Shown here: positions 45,862 to 56,710 of the stretch, piece by piece | How the letters are laid out: every line of letters starts with the position of its first letter | Position numbering within the stretch: position 1 is the first letter of the stretch | Source of the DNA: Antilocapra americana | Taxonomy: Eukaryota; Chordata; Mammalia; Artiodactyla; Antilocapridae | Length of the DNA stretch: 64,000 bases | Assembly: GCA_007570785.1 (NCBI GenBank) | Contig: ML662465.1 | Coordinates: 6,995,974-7,059,973, forward strand | Direction: 5' to 3' | Notes under the pieces: model-generated | What the model saw: the letters and a program-made list of their open reading frames with translations, nothing else | What the model was told of the DNA's origin: nothing | Database searches by the model: none | Made by a program: the position numbers and the translations under genes

Positions 45862-47184
45862 AGGCCACAGGACTGGTAAAGGTGAGTTTTCATTCCAACC
45901 CCAAAGAAGGGCAATGCCAAAGAATGTTCAAACTACCACACAACTGCTCTCATCTCACATGCCAGCAAAGTTATGCTCAAAATTCAACATTACATAAACC
46001 AGAGGTTCAACCTGGGGAAAAGGTAGGGGAACCAGAGATCAGATTGCCAAAACTCGTTGGATCACAGAAAAAACAAGAGAGTTCCAGAAAAGCATCTACT
46101 TCTGCTTGATTGACTATGCCAAAGCCTTTGACTGTGTGGATCACAACAAACTGTGGAAAATTCTGAAAGAGATGGGAATACCAGACCACCTTATCTGCTT
46201 CCTGAGAAATCTGTATGCAGGTCAAGAAGCAATAGTTAGAACTGGACATGGAACAACAGACTGGTTCCAAATTGGGAAAGGAGTACATCAAGGCTGTATA
46301 TTGTCACCCAGCTTGTTTAACTTATATGCAGCTTACATCATGCAAAATGCCAGGCTGGATGAAGTGCAAGCTGGAATCAAGATTGCCGGGAGACGTATCA
46401 ATAACCTCAGATACACAGATCGCACCATCCTTATGTAAAAAGTGAAGGGGAGCTAAAGAGCCTCTTGATAAAAGTGAAAGAGGAGAGTGAAAAGCTGGCT
46501 TAAAGCTCAGCATGCAAAACACTAAGATCATGGCATCTGGTCCCACCACTATGGTAAACAGATGGGGAAACAATAGAAACAGTGACAGACTTTATTTTCT
46601 TGGGCTCCAAAATCACTGTAGATGGTGACTGCAGCAATGAAATCAAAAGACATTTGCTCCTTGGAAGAAAAACTATGACCAACCTAGATAGCATATTAAA
46701 AAGTAGAGACACTTTGCTGACAAAGATCTGTCTAGTCAAAGCTATGGTTTTTCCAGTAGTCATGTATGGATGTGAGTTGGACTGTAAAGAAAGCTGAGCG
46801 TCAAAGAATTGATATTTTTGAACTGTGGTGTTGGAGAAAACTCTTGAGTCCCTTGGACTGGAAAGAGATCAAACCAGTCAGTCCTAAGGAAATCAATCCT
46901 GAATATTCTTTGAAAGGACTGATGCTCAAGCTGAAGTTTCAATACTTCGGCCACCTGATGCGAAGAACCGACTCCTTGGAAAAGACCCTGATGATGGGAA
47001 AGATTGAAGGCAGGAGGAGAATGGGATGACAGAGGATCAGTTGGTTGGATAGCATCACCAACTCTATGGACATGAGTTCAAGCAAGCTCTGGGTGTTGGT
47101 GATGGACAGGGAAGCCTGGTGTGCTGCAGTCCATGGGGTTGCAAAGAGTTGGACACAACTGAGTCACTGAACTGAACTGAACTG
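45862..47184 (+). mobile_element. BovB LINE, RT half, catalytic motif mutated
   Basis: Starts inside the RT region and keeps a 110-codon frame (MIDYAKAFDCVDHNKLWKIL; GKGVHQGCILSPSLFNLYA), but the catalytic YADD is changed (NLRYTDRTILM) and a stop follows. Ends in GAACTGAACTGAACTG. Intronic in gene 1. Confidence 0.95.
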
Positions 47185-49440
47185 TGAAAGCCTGGTGTTT
47201 CCCATTGGCCTTCCAGAAAGGCCTTTTCCCTTCATCTAGAGAAGGAGAGGTGAAGCTTTCCAACATGGATGGATTGATGTGTTAGTCCTTGTTGGGGAGG
47301 CCACCCAATTCTTTTGGAAAAGGAGGAAAAGACAAAGCTGTTCTTGGTTTACGAAGGAAGCCTATACAGGACCAGAAGGGTTGTTCCAAAAATCCTTTCA
47401 CCACTCCCAAAACCTTCTCTGTTCATCTTTTGGAGCTTGTAAATACTAAACAAAGTGGAAACAAAGTCTTCCTAGGAAAAATTTGCCTGTATCTTTGAGA
47501 TGCAGATACCTCTTGGGTCTTCCTTGCAACCTATCTTTGCTGTACAAATTTTAGAGAGGGTAAAGTAATTTAGAAAATGGCTTGTCCAAGGTAATTAGAA
47601 ATTTCTTTTTCTGCAAATATAGTATTTAACCATCTAGCCAAGTGAGCCTGACATTTCATCTGTGAAATCCCCAGTTTTAATCCAATCTCTTGTAAACAGA
47701 TGGGTTTTACATTGCTGTATCTGACTCAAAGCTGAAATCTTGAAGTAAGAACTGAGACCTCACTACTTGTGTGTGTGTATATATATACATACATATATAT
47801 AAATATAAATAAATAATATTGCCATGGTTGACTTGTTAAAAGAGCTCTATTTAATTGCCTTAAATAACAATAATAAGCACTTATAAACCAAACAATTATA
47901 AACACAAGAAAAAGTTAAATGAGCTTCAGGTTCATGTGAACTGGATAATATTTAATATTAAATTAGTATCTGGTATTAATTTTTAAGTTTGTATTATCAT
48001 AATACAAATGTGTATTAAGTCATCAACATATTAAGTATAATATTTCCATAGTGCCTAAGTTTAACATAAATAAGGTATTGCCTCTATTACAAATTTGTCA
48101 GTAAGAAATGTACCTCATTGTGGAAAAAACTTTAGGGAAACTAAGATGTGTTTTCAGTAGAAAAAGATGTGAAGAAAAAGAAAAACTGAAAAGAGTTATG
48201 CATGATCAGGATTTCCTAAGACTTGCATTTGACTTTTTGTCTCTGTTCAGGGAAAAGTTTTCTAAGTGATTTATATTTACTTTTGAGATCTCTGATTTCT
48301 TTAATTAGGAATAAATATTGTCCAAGTGCCTTTATCAATTTATCAGATGTTTAACCATGACTTAAGTCTATTGTCATTTGTAGATACTTCGTACCATGCC
48401 GCTATTACAGAAAAGGTTTCCCTATCATGGAGATTCACAGGAAGTCTATGGAAGCAACTACAACACTTCCACATCAAAATGATGGCTATGTGAGCCAAGA
48501 AAGTGGATTAGTCGACTTTCACTAGACCTGAAGTCTCAGTATATGCTCTTTGTAACACAGCAGCAAGCTAAGTGACACACCTACAAGTAGGTGGTGACCC
48601 AATTCAATGTAAAGAAACTTTTCCAGATATTCTACAACTTGAAAGTTAAAATTGTGCTGAAATAAGTTGTGATGAAAGGTTTGTGAAAAATGGACCCCAA
48701 AAAAGTTTTGTACATGATCAGTCAGGACTGACTAAGCCTAAAATGTTTTATCTGGATTACAAGTAGTTATACTAATCATTGTTTAAATTTCTTCCTTGTT
48801 TTCAAATTGTGCTTTGTGTCTCCTGCTGTTCTTTGTCATTGTCTGCATTACCTATATCCGGTTTAACTTATAACACTGTTGTCTCTTGTAGTAACTAATG
48901 TGTAATTAGGGCTCCAACCAAACTTCTCTGGCTAAATGTTTTGTGAAAATCATATTCATAACATAAAATAATAGCAGTAGTATGATTCTAGGTATGGGAA
49001 GAAGTAACAAGGGAAAATGTCCCATGGATTGTAGTTAGAATCCAGAGAATTTTAATTATTGATAGGGCCTGGCCCAAATCTTAACACCTCAAGTGGCATA
49101 TCAAGAATGTTTGATTAAACTGGGATGAGCCTCCCAGAACCGTGGGACAAAAGTTGATCATGAAATGTCTCCCAGGTAATGGCTGTTCATGACAAAAAAA
49201 AAAAGGAAGACCTGAGGAATGGAATCAGTGATTGCAGCCCTTCAACATAGCTGATTGTCCCTTCCTTGTCTCAACACCTTCATTGGCTTATTGTGTGGTG
49301 AGTAGAGAGAACTTGGACTTGGTAACAAGACTACTGTGTTCCCTTCTCTGCCAGCTGAGAATTAACGCCATCTTTATATTTCTTCCACAAACAAAAACAA
49401 AAACCTGTAAACTGTGATGTTCTACACAGCAAGATTATCA
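47185..49440. other. Unidentified intron stretch of 2.2 kb, no known repeat recognised
   Basis: Lies between two BovB copies in the 7.6-kb intron. 47.2-47.6 kb has a 69-codon open frame with no family I know. 47.77-47.82 kb is a (TG)n(TA)n tract. 48.3-49.4 kb has a non-L1, non-SINE feel with an A-run near 49195; the segment ending near 49330 loosely resembles an LTR end but is not convincing. Confidence 0.35.
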
Positions 49441-49659
49441 TTTAGCACAGAAGTAAAGAAAATTCAGAGAAGCAAAAACTAAAAGAATTCATCAATACTA
49501 AACCTACACTAGAAGAATGCTGAAAGGTTTTCTCTAAATGGAAGAGAAAAACCTATAGAAAAAGGAAAATTCCACTAGGAAAGGCACAAATAAAATATAG
49601 GTTAAAGATATTTAAATAAGCCAATACAGAGATTAAAACAAGGGACTAAATCTGGTAGA

Positions 49660-51622
49660 TAGAGTACCTGAAGAACTATGGATGGAGGTTCGTAACATTA
49701 TACAGGAGGTGATGACCAAAATCATCCTCAAGAAAAAGAAAGGCAAGAAGACAAAGTGATATATAAGGAGGGCTTACAAATAGCTGAAAAAAGAAGCAAA
49801 AAGGCAAAGGAGAAAGAAAAAGATATGTCCAATTGAATGCGGATTTCCAAAGAATAGCAAGCAGAGATAAGAAAGCTTTATTAAATGAACAATGAAAAGA
49901 AACAGAGGAAAAAATAGAATGGGAAAGACTAGAAGTCACTTTAAGAAAATTAGAAACACCAAGGGGATATTTCATGCAAAGATAAGCACAATAAAGGACA
50001 AAAACAGCAAGGATGTAACAGAAGCAGAAGAGATCAAGAAATGGTGGCAAGAATACACAGAAGAACTGTACAATAACAGCTCTTAACTACCCACATAACC
50101 ACAATGGTGTGGTCACTCACATCAAGTCAGACATCCTGGAGTGTGAAGGCAAGTGCCTTAGGAAATATTACTATGGACAAAGCTAGTGGAGGTGATGGAA
50201 TTCCAGATCAGTTATTTCAAATCGTAAAAGATGATGCTGTTTGCACTCATTATGGCAGCAAACTTGGAAAACTCTGCATTGGCCACAAGGAAGGGAAAAG
50301 GTCAGTTTTCATTCTAATACCAAAGAAAGGCAATGCCAAAGGATGTTTCACATACTAGCAATATTATGCTTAAAACCTATCAAGCTCAGCTGCAGTAGTA
50401 CACGAACAGAGAAATTCCTGATGTACAAGCTGGATTTAGAAAAGGCAGAGGAACCAGAGATCAAATTGCCAACATCCATTGTATCATTGAAAAAGCAAGG
50501 GGATTAAAAAAAAATCTACTTTTGCTTCATTGACTACACTAATGCCTTTGACTGTGTAGATCACAACAAACTACAGAATATTCTTAAAGAGGTAGGAGTA
50601 CCAGTATATTACCTGCCTCCTCAGAAATCTGTATGCAAGACAATAAGCAACAGCTAAAACTGGACATAGAACAAAGGACTGGTTCAAAATTGGGAAAGGA
50701 GTACATCAAGACTGTGTATTGTCACCCACCCTGTTTATTTAACTTATATGCAGAGTACATCATGCAAAATGCTGGGTTGGATGATGCACAAGCTGGAATC
50801 AAGATTGCCAGGAGAAATGTCAATAACCTCAGATATGCAGATGACACCACCCTTATGTCAGAAAGCTACGAAGAACTGAAGAGCCTCTTGATGAAAGTGA
50901 AAAAGGAGAGTGAAAATGCTGGCTTAAAACTCAACATTCAGAAAACTGAGATCTTGGCATCCAGTCTCATCACTATGGCAAATAGATGGGAAAACAATGG
51001 AAACAGTGACAGACTTTATTTTCTTGGGTTCCAAAATCACTGTAGATGGTGACTGCAGGCATGAAATTAGAAGATGCTTGCTCCTTGGAAGAAAAACTAT
51101 GACCAACCTAGACAGCTTATTAAAAAGCAGAGACATTACTTTGCCAACAAAAGGCCGTCTAGTCAAACCGATGGTTTTTCCAGTAGTCATGTATGGATGG
51201 GAGAGTTGCACTATAAAGAAAGCTGAGCACTGAAGGATTGATGATTTTGAACTGTGATATTGGAGAAAACTCTTGAGAATCCTTTGGACTGCAAGGAGAT
51301 CCAACCAGTCAATCCTAAAGGAAATCAGTCCTGAATATTCATTGGGAAGAGTGATACTGAAGCTGAAACTCCAATACTTTGGCCACCTTTTGTAAAGAAC
51401 TGACTCATTGGAAAAGACCCTGATGCTGGGAAAGATTGAAGGTAGGAGAAGGAGGGGACAACAGAGGATGAGATGGTTGGATGGCATCACCAAATCAATG
51501 GACAAGAGTTTGAGCAAGCTCTGGGAGTTGGTGATGGACAGGAAAGCCTGTCATGTTGCAGTCAATGGGGTCACAAAGAGTCGGACATGACTGAGTGACT
51601 GAACTGAACTGAACTGATGTTT
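49660..51622 (+). mobile_element. BovB LINE, longest plus-strand copy
   Basis: Runs from the endonuclease-RT linker (EAEEIKKWWQEYTEELY) through TMDKASGGDGIP, a degraded middle and the intact catalytic NLRYADDTTLM to the GSKITVDGDC... C-terminus and GAACTGAACTGAACTGA tail. Several frameshifts; inactive. Confidence 0.96.
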
Positions 51623-52555
51623 TCATTTTAGTCAATGTATACCCTTGAATCTACAGTAAGTTTCTTGTAAATAGCATATAGTTGGATCTTTGTTATTCAT
51701 CTATTTAGTCCCTCTGTTTCTTTTTTATTTTCTGAGTATAATGAATTTAATCCATTTAGATTAACACTTCATTTTAAGTGTTTTATTTAATCTTATAGTT
51801 CCTTTGTTCCTCTTTTTCTCTCTTGCTGTCTTCCTTTTTGTTTTGTTTTGCCTTTTAATAGATTTTGACTCATTTCTCCTTTTACGAGTGAAACATCTAA
51901 AGATATTTCTTTGTAGTTACCAAGAGGCTTTTTAAAGCTAATATCAACTTAAGTTTATTAGCATGCAATAACACTCCACTTCTACCTCTTATCTCTCCAT
52001 CCTTGCCAGGGATTCTTAGATCCTCCTAAACTTCTGTACTTGTCTAAACCATTGTGTGTGTTAGTGGCCTTAGGAGATTAAGGTGTGACAAGTCCGGCAG
52101 TGCCCTGAAGGCTGAGGAAATGATCACTTGCCTATTCGGACTCCTAGAGGGCTATTAGTTCTTATGCACTTGTTGAAACTGCCTTTTCCCTCTCCACATT
52201 CCAGAGGGGTTCATGAATGCCACATCCTGTTTGCCCTCAGAGCTAGGTGGTTTGAGAAACAGTCTTTTGGATTGTAGACAAAAAGTTGAGGAGCTAAATG
52301 TGTGTGTGAAGCTGGGAGTTGGGAGTTCCATTCTGATTGTAATGCACTGTTTTGTGGGTGGGTTTTAAGGTGTAAGTATTTCTCAGCTTATCCTACCCAT
52401 CTTAATGTGGATATTTTCTCAGTTGTGTGATATGTAGGAGTCTTTCAATTAGTTCTAGATTCATCTCAGAGGGAATGGATCCCTGTTTAACTGTTTATTT
52501 GATGCATCCAAGGAGGGAAAGTCAAGGGTCTCCTATTTTACCATCTTGCTCTCCG
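51623..52555 (-). mobile_element. Antisense LINE-1, ending in a 5'-end-like motif
   Basis: CTACAGTAAGTTTCTTGTAA, then antisense text ending TTTTACCATCTTGCTCTCC, the usual inverted start of an L1 5' UTR. Ends about 230 bp short of the Walker A exon. Confidence 0.65.
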
Positions 52556-52784
52556 GTAGTTTTAAAGAAAATTAAAGACACTCTTAGATTCTCATGGTAA
52601 GGCTGCTCTAATTGCCTCACCATCTCTGACCAAAATTCTCATTTCTCTCTAGAAGCCATGGACTAAGTCAGCAGTAGCGATGTCAATGCCTACCATGATT
52701 CATGTCTATCATTTCCCACAAGTTGCTTCTGACCTTCACCCACAAATCATGTTTCTCACACCTCAAACAGTAATGATGTCTTAC

Positions 52785-52979
52785 CTTTAGGATATTTTTG
52801 GTGATGCTGAGGCGCTCAACGAACACATCCCCAGAGGAAGCAACCTCCTCTCCTGTCAAAATTTGGAAGGTAGTAGTTTTCCCAGCTCCATTTAATCCAA
52901 GCAACCCAAAGCATTCCTGCTTTTGGATTGCGACAGAGATATTTCTCACAGCTAAAACAACCGGAGTTGTAAAATACAC
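52785..52979 (-). CDS. ABCA gene 1, NBD2 Walker A exon
   Basis: 195 nt, 65 codons, phase 0 to 0; acceptor ...TTTTTTAAG, donor GTAAGA. It opens with [20 protein letters not shown] and contains the P-loop [20 protein letters not shown], where Lys and Thr bind ATP phosphates and Mg2+. It ends SITKNILK. The order beta-strand, 'ECFGLLG', Walker A, 'LTGEE...SSGD' is that of ABCA3-like second nucleotide-binding domains. No disabling change is seen. The next exon is about 7.6 kb away, across an intron filled by an L1 and two BovB copies. Confidence 0.93.
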
Positions 52980-53199
52980 CTTAAAAAATACAGAAAACAT
53001 AATATAGTAAAGAATACTTACAGGTAGCATACAAACAATACTTCAGACTCCCATGGACCACCTCAGATAGTTTCACAAGAGTTCTATTCTCTTAAGAGAA
53101 TACACATAGATTCCAAGAACCACAGTAAACCCTTGACATTAATGATATACTCTTTAATAGAAATTAAACCATCATAAGTTGTACATTGAATAATATTAC

Positions 53200-53325
53200 C
53201 TTTGTGAGTTCCTTAATAAGCACTATAGAATTCAGTGACATCTGAGGGTGTTCCAGGATTCTATTTCTTTCATTTTGTACATCTTCATCTTCAGATTCCC
53301 CAGATAATTCCTTGGACACTCTATC
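53200..53325 (-). CDS. ABCA gene 1, linker exon leading into NBD2
   Basis: Exactly 42 codons, phase 0 at both ends, acceptor TTTAAAATATAG and donor GTAATA. The peptide starts DRVSKELSGESEDEDVQNER, an acidic linker, and ends SIVLIKELTK. ABCA3-type proteins have an acidic D/E-rich stretch followed by 'ERxRIL' and 'LxIKELxK' at the entry to the second ATP-binding domain, and this exon has the same layout. It joins in frame to the exon ending FKKFNK and to the Walker A exon. The downstream intron is only about 220 bp. Confidence 0.9.
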
Positions 53326-54111
53326 CTATATTTTAAAAATAAGACCATAGATATGGATGCACTTTAGACATCTGGTCTACACTGGCTGGCTGCAGGAAGG
53401 CTAAACTGGGATAATCTCAAAAATGTCAAAACAGAAGTTTTGAATCATTTCCAAATGAGTTTCTACATATCAACTCAGCTCTCAAATATTTCCTATATCC
53501 AAAGTTTAAAACCTATACCATGAGCAAGTAGCATGTTCGCAACAAAATGGACACTTCACAAAAAACTGCAATCACAACAAAACTATTATAACTAAAAGTT
53601 ATTTTTAAATAATTTACTTTTATTAAATATAAAGTTATTTTTAATAATAAATATATACTTTATAAGATATCAGAAGAGTTGAGAGCAGGGAAAGAGTAAC
53701 ACTTTTCTTTCAGAGAAGAAGAGTGGAATCCAAGGACAGACTCACATAAGAAATGCTTAAGATGAATTTAAATAAAATAGGAGCTCATCAGGCAACTTAT
53801 AATGGGAAAGAATAGGTAAGACATCCCACAGAGTGAAAATAACATGAAAGAATACTCTATGACTTGTATGTCATTTTTATTTTGAAAGAATTTAGATGTA
53901 CAGAAGAGCTATAAAAACAGGACAGCTCTACTATACATTTTAACTTTGCCTGATGACATCATATAGTAATGATACATTGATCAAAACTAAGAAATTAACA
54001 TTGGTTCAGTTCTATTAACTACAGATCTTACTAACGTTTAGTGCAAAATATTTTGAATGCTTTAACACTATTTTTAGTATAAGCTATTTATTTAAGCATA
54101 GTATATATCTT
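53326..54111. other. AT-rich intron of gene 1, nothing identified
   Basis: No exon is needed here: the flanking exons join in phase 0. Confidence 0.45.
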
Positions 54112-56625
54112 TGTTGCTGCTATTCCATCACTAAGTCATGTTCAACATTTTGTGACCTCATGAATGGCAGCACACCAGGCTTCCCTGTCCTTCAATATTT
54201 AACTTAGTTTGTTCAGACTCATGTCCGTTGAGTGAGTGATTCCATCCAACTACTTCATCTTCTGTTGCCTGCCTCCCTTCCTGACTTTAATATTTCCCAG
54301 CATCAGGGTATTTTCCAATGAACTGGCTCTTCACATCAGGTAGCCAAAGTATTGGAGCTTCAGCTTCAGCATTGGTTCTTCCAGTGAATTTTCAGGATTG
54401 ATTTGTTTAGGATTAACTGGTTTGATCTCCTTGCTGTCCAAGGGACCTTCAAGTGTCTTCTCCAGCACCACAGTTCAAAAGCATCAGTTCTTTGGTGCTC
54501 AGCTTTCCTTTCTTTATGGTTCAGCTTTCACATCTGTACACGACTACTGGAAAAACCGTAACCTTGACTACATGGACCTTTATAGGCAAAGTGATGTCTC
54601 TGCTTTTCAATATGCTGTCTAGGTTTGTCATAGCTTTTCTTTCAAGGAGCAAGTGTCCTTTCATTTCATGGCTGCATTCACTGTTTGCAGTGATTTTGGA
54701 GACTAAGAAAATGAAGTCTGTCACTGTTTCCATTGTTTCCCCATCTATTTGCCATGATGTGATGAGACCAGATGCCATGATATCAGTTTTTTGAATGTTG
54801 AGATTTAAGCTAGCTTTTAATGTTAAAAAGTTAGTTCCTCTTCACTTTCTGTCATTAGAATGGTATCATTTGCATATCTGAGGTTGTTGATGTTTCTCCT
54901 GGCAATCTTGATTCCAGCTTGTGATTCTAGCCTGATATTTCACATGATGCACTCTGCATATAAGCTAAATAAGCAGGGTGACAATATATAGCCTTGATGT
55001 ACTCCTTTCTTAATGTTGAACCAATCTATTTTTCCATAGTTTGCTGTGATTCACATAGTCCAAGGCTTTAGCATAGACAATGAAGCAGAAGTAGATGTTT
55101 TTATGGAATTCTCTTGCTTTTTCTATGATCCAGTGGATTTTGGCAATTTGGTCTCTGGTTCTTCTGCCTTTTCTAAATTCAATCTGCACATCTAGAAGTT
55201 CTTGGCTAAAATAGTATCGAAGCCTAGCTTGAATTATTTTGAGCATAATGTTAATAGCATGTGAAATTAATGCACTTGTGTGATACTTTAAACATTCTTT
55301 GGCATTTCCCTTATTGGGAGTTGGAATGAAAATTGACCTTTTTCAGTCATCAAAGTGTTCCAAATTTGCTGATATATTGCTGAAACTTTAACAGTGTCAT
55401 CTTTTAGGATTTGAAATAGCTCAGCTGGAATTCCATCACTTCCATTAGCTTTGTTACTAGTAATTCTTCCTCGGGCCAACTGACTTCACACTCTAGGAAA
55501 TCTGACTCTAAGTGAGTGATCACATCATAGTTGTTACGTGGGTCATGAGGACCTTCTTTTGTACAGTTCTTCGATGTATTCTTGCAATCTCTTCTTAATC
55601 TCTTCTATTTCTGTTAGGTCCTTACTGTTTCTGTCCTGTACTGTGCCAGTCCTTCCGTGCAATGTTCCCTTGGTATCTTTAATTTTCTTGAAGAGATCTC
55701 TAGTCTTTCCTATTCAATTGTTTTCCTTTATTTCTTTACTTTGTTTACTTAAGAAGGCTTTATCTCTCCTTGCTATTCTTTGGAACTCTGCATTCAAATG
55801 GTATATCTTTCCCTTTCGCTTCACTTCTTTTCTCAGCTATTTGTGAGGCCTCCTTATGGAACCATTTTGCCTTGTTGAATTTCTTTTTCTTGGGGCAGGT
55901 TTTGATCATTGCCTCCTGTGCAATGTTACAAACTTCTGTCCATAGCTCTTCAGGCACTTTGTCTATCAGATCTAATCCCTTGAATCTGTTTGTCACTTCC
56001 ACTGTATAATTGTTAGGGATTTGATTTAGACCATACGTGAATGGCCGAGCGGTTTTCCCTACTTTCTTCAATGTAAGTCTGAATTTTGCAATAAGGAGTT
56101 CAAGATCTGAGCCATTGTCAGATCCTGGTCTTGTTTTAGTTGACTGTATAGAGCTTAGAAAAGATAGCTATGCATAATTCCACCACGCACACCTAACACT
56201 TCAATGTATTTCCTGTCCATAGTTCTTCAGGCACTCTATCAGATCTAATCCCTTGAATCTATTTGTCACTTACATTGTATAATTGTAAGGAATTTAGTTT
56301 AGGTCATACCTGAAAGGCCTTGTGGCTTTCCCTACTTTCTTTAATTTAGTGTGAACTTTCTAATAAAGAGTTCATGATCTGAGCCATAGTCTGCTCCCGG
56401 TCTTGTTTTTGCTGACTGTGTAGAGCTTCTCCATCTTTGGCTGCAAAGAATGAAATCAATCTGATTTCAGTATTGACCAGATGGGTGATGTCCACATGTG
56501 GTTGTTTCTTGTGTTGTTGGAAGAGAATGCTTGATATGACCAGTGCGCTCTCTTGGCAAAACTCTGATAGCCTTTTCCCTGCTTTGTTTTGTACTCCAAG
56601 GCCAAACTTGCCTGTTGTTTAAGTA
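54112..56625 (-). mobile_element. BovB LINE, endonuclease-linker-RT, with internal duplication
   Basis: Minus strand: 3' end (VVVYRCES, GSKITANSECSHEMK-like) at 54.1-54.8 kb, an RT piece (FRKGRRTRDQIAKIHWIIEK; CFIVYAKALDYVNHSKLW), a linker (VPEELWTEVCNIAQEAMIKT) and an endonuclease remnant (SYQAFSSNNTRNNHMWTSPI) at 56.4-56.6 kb. A segment of about 225 bp in the linker is present twice (55930-56158 and 56212-56436). Confidence 0.94.
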
Positions 56626-56706
56626 CTGTGTTGGCCAAAAATTTCATTCATGTTTTTCTATAAGATGCTATGGGAAAACCCAAAGGAACATTTTTGGCCA
56701 ACCCAA
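56626..56706. mobile_element. Palindromic mariner-derived MITE (81 bp)
   Basis: Nearly the whole 81 bp folds on itself: TTGGCCAAAAATTTCATTC at the left mirrors the right end ATTTTTGGCCAACCCAA read backwards. Flanked by TA on both sides, the mariner target duplication. Same design as the 80-bp MADE1 of primates; this sequence is the ruminant type. Confidence 0.85.
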
Positions 56707-56710
56707 TACA

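Noticed and set aside
49676..50050. 124-codon minus-strand frame
   Set aside because: It is the reverse strand of a BovB linker region.
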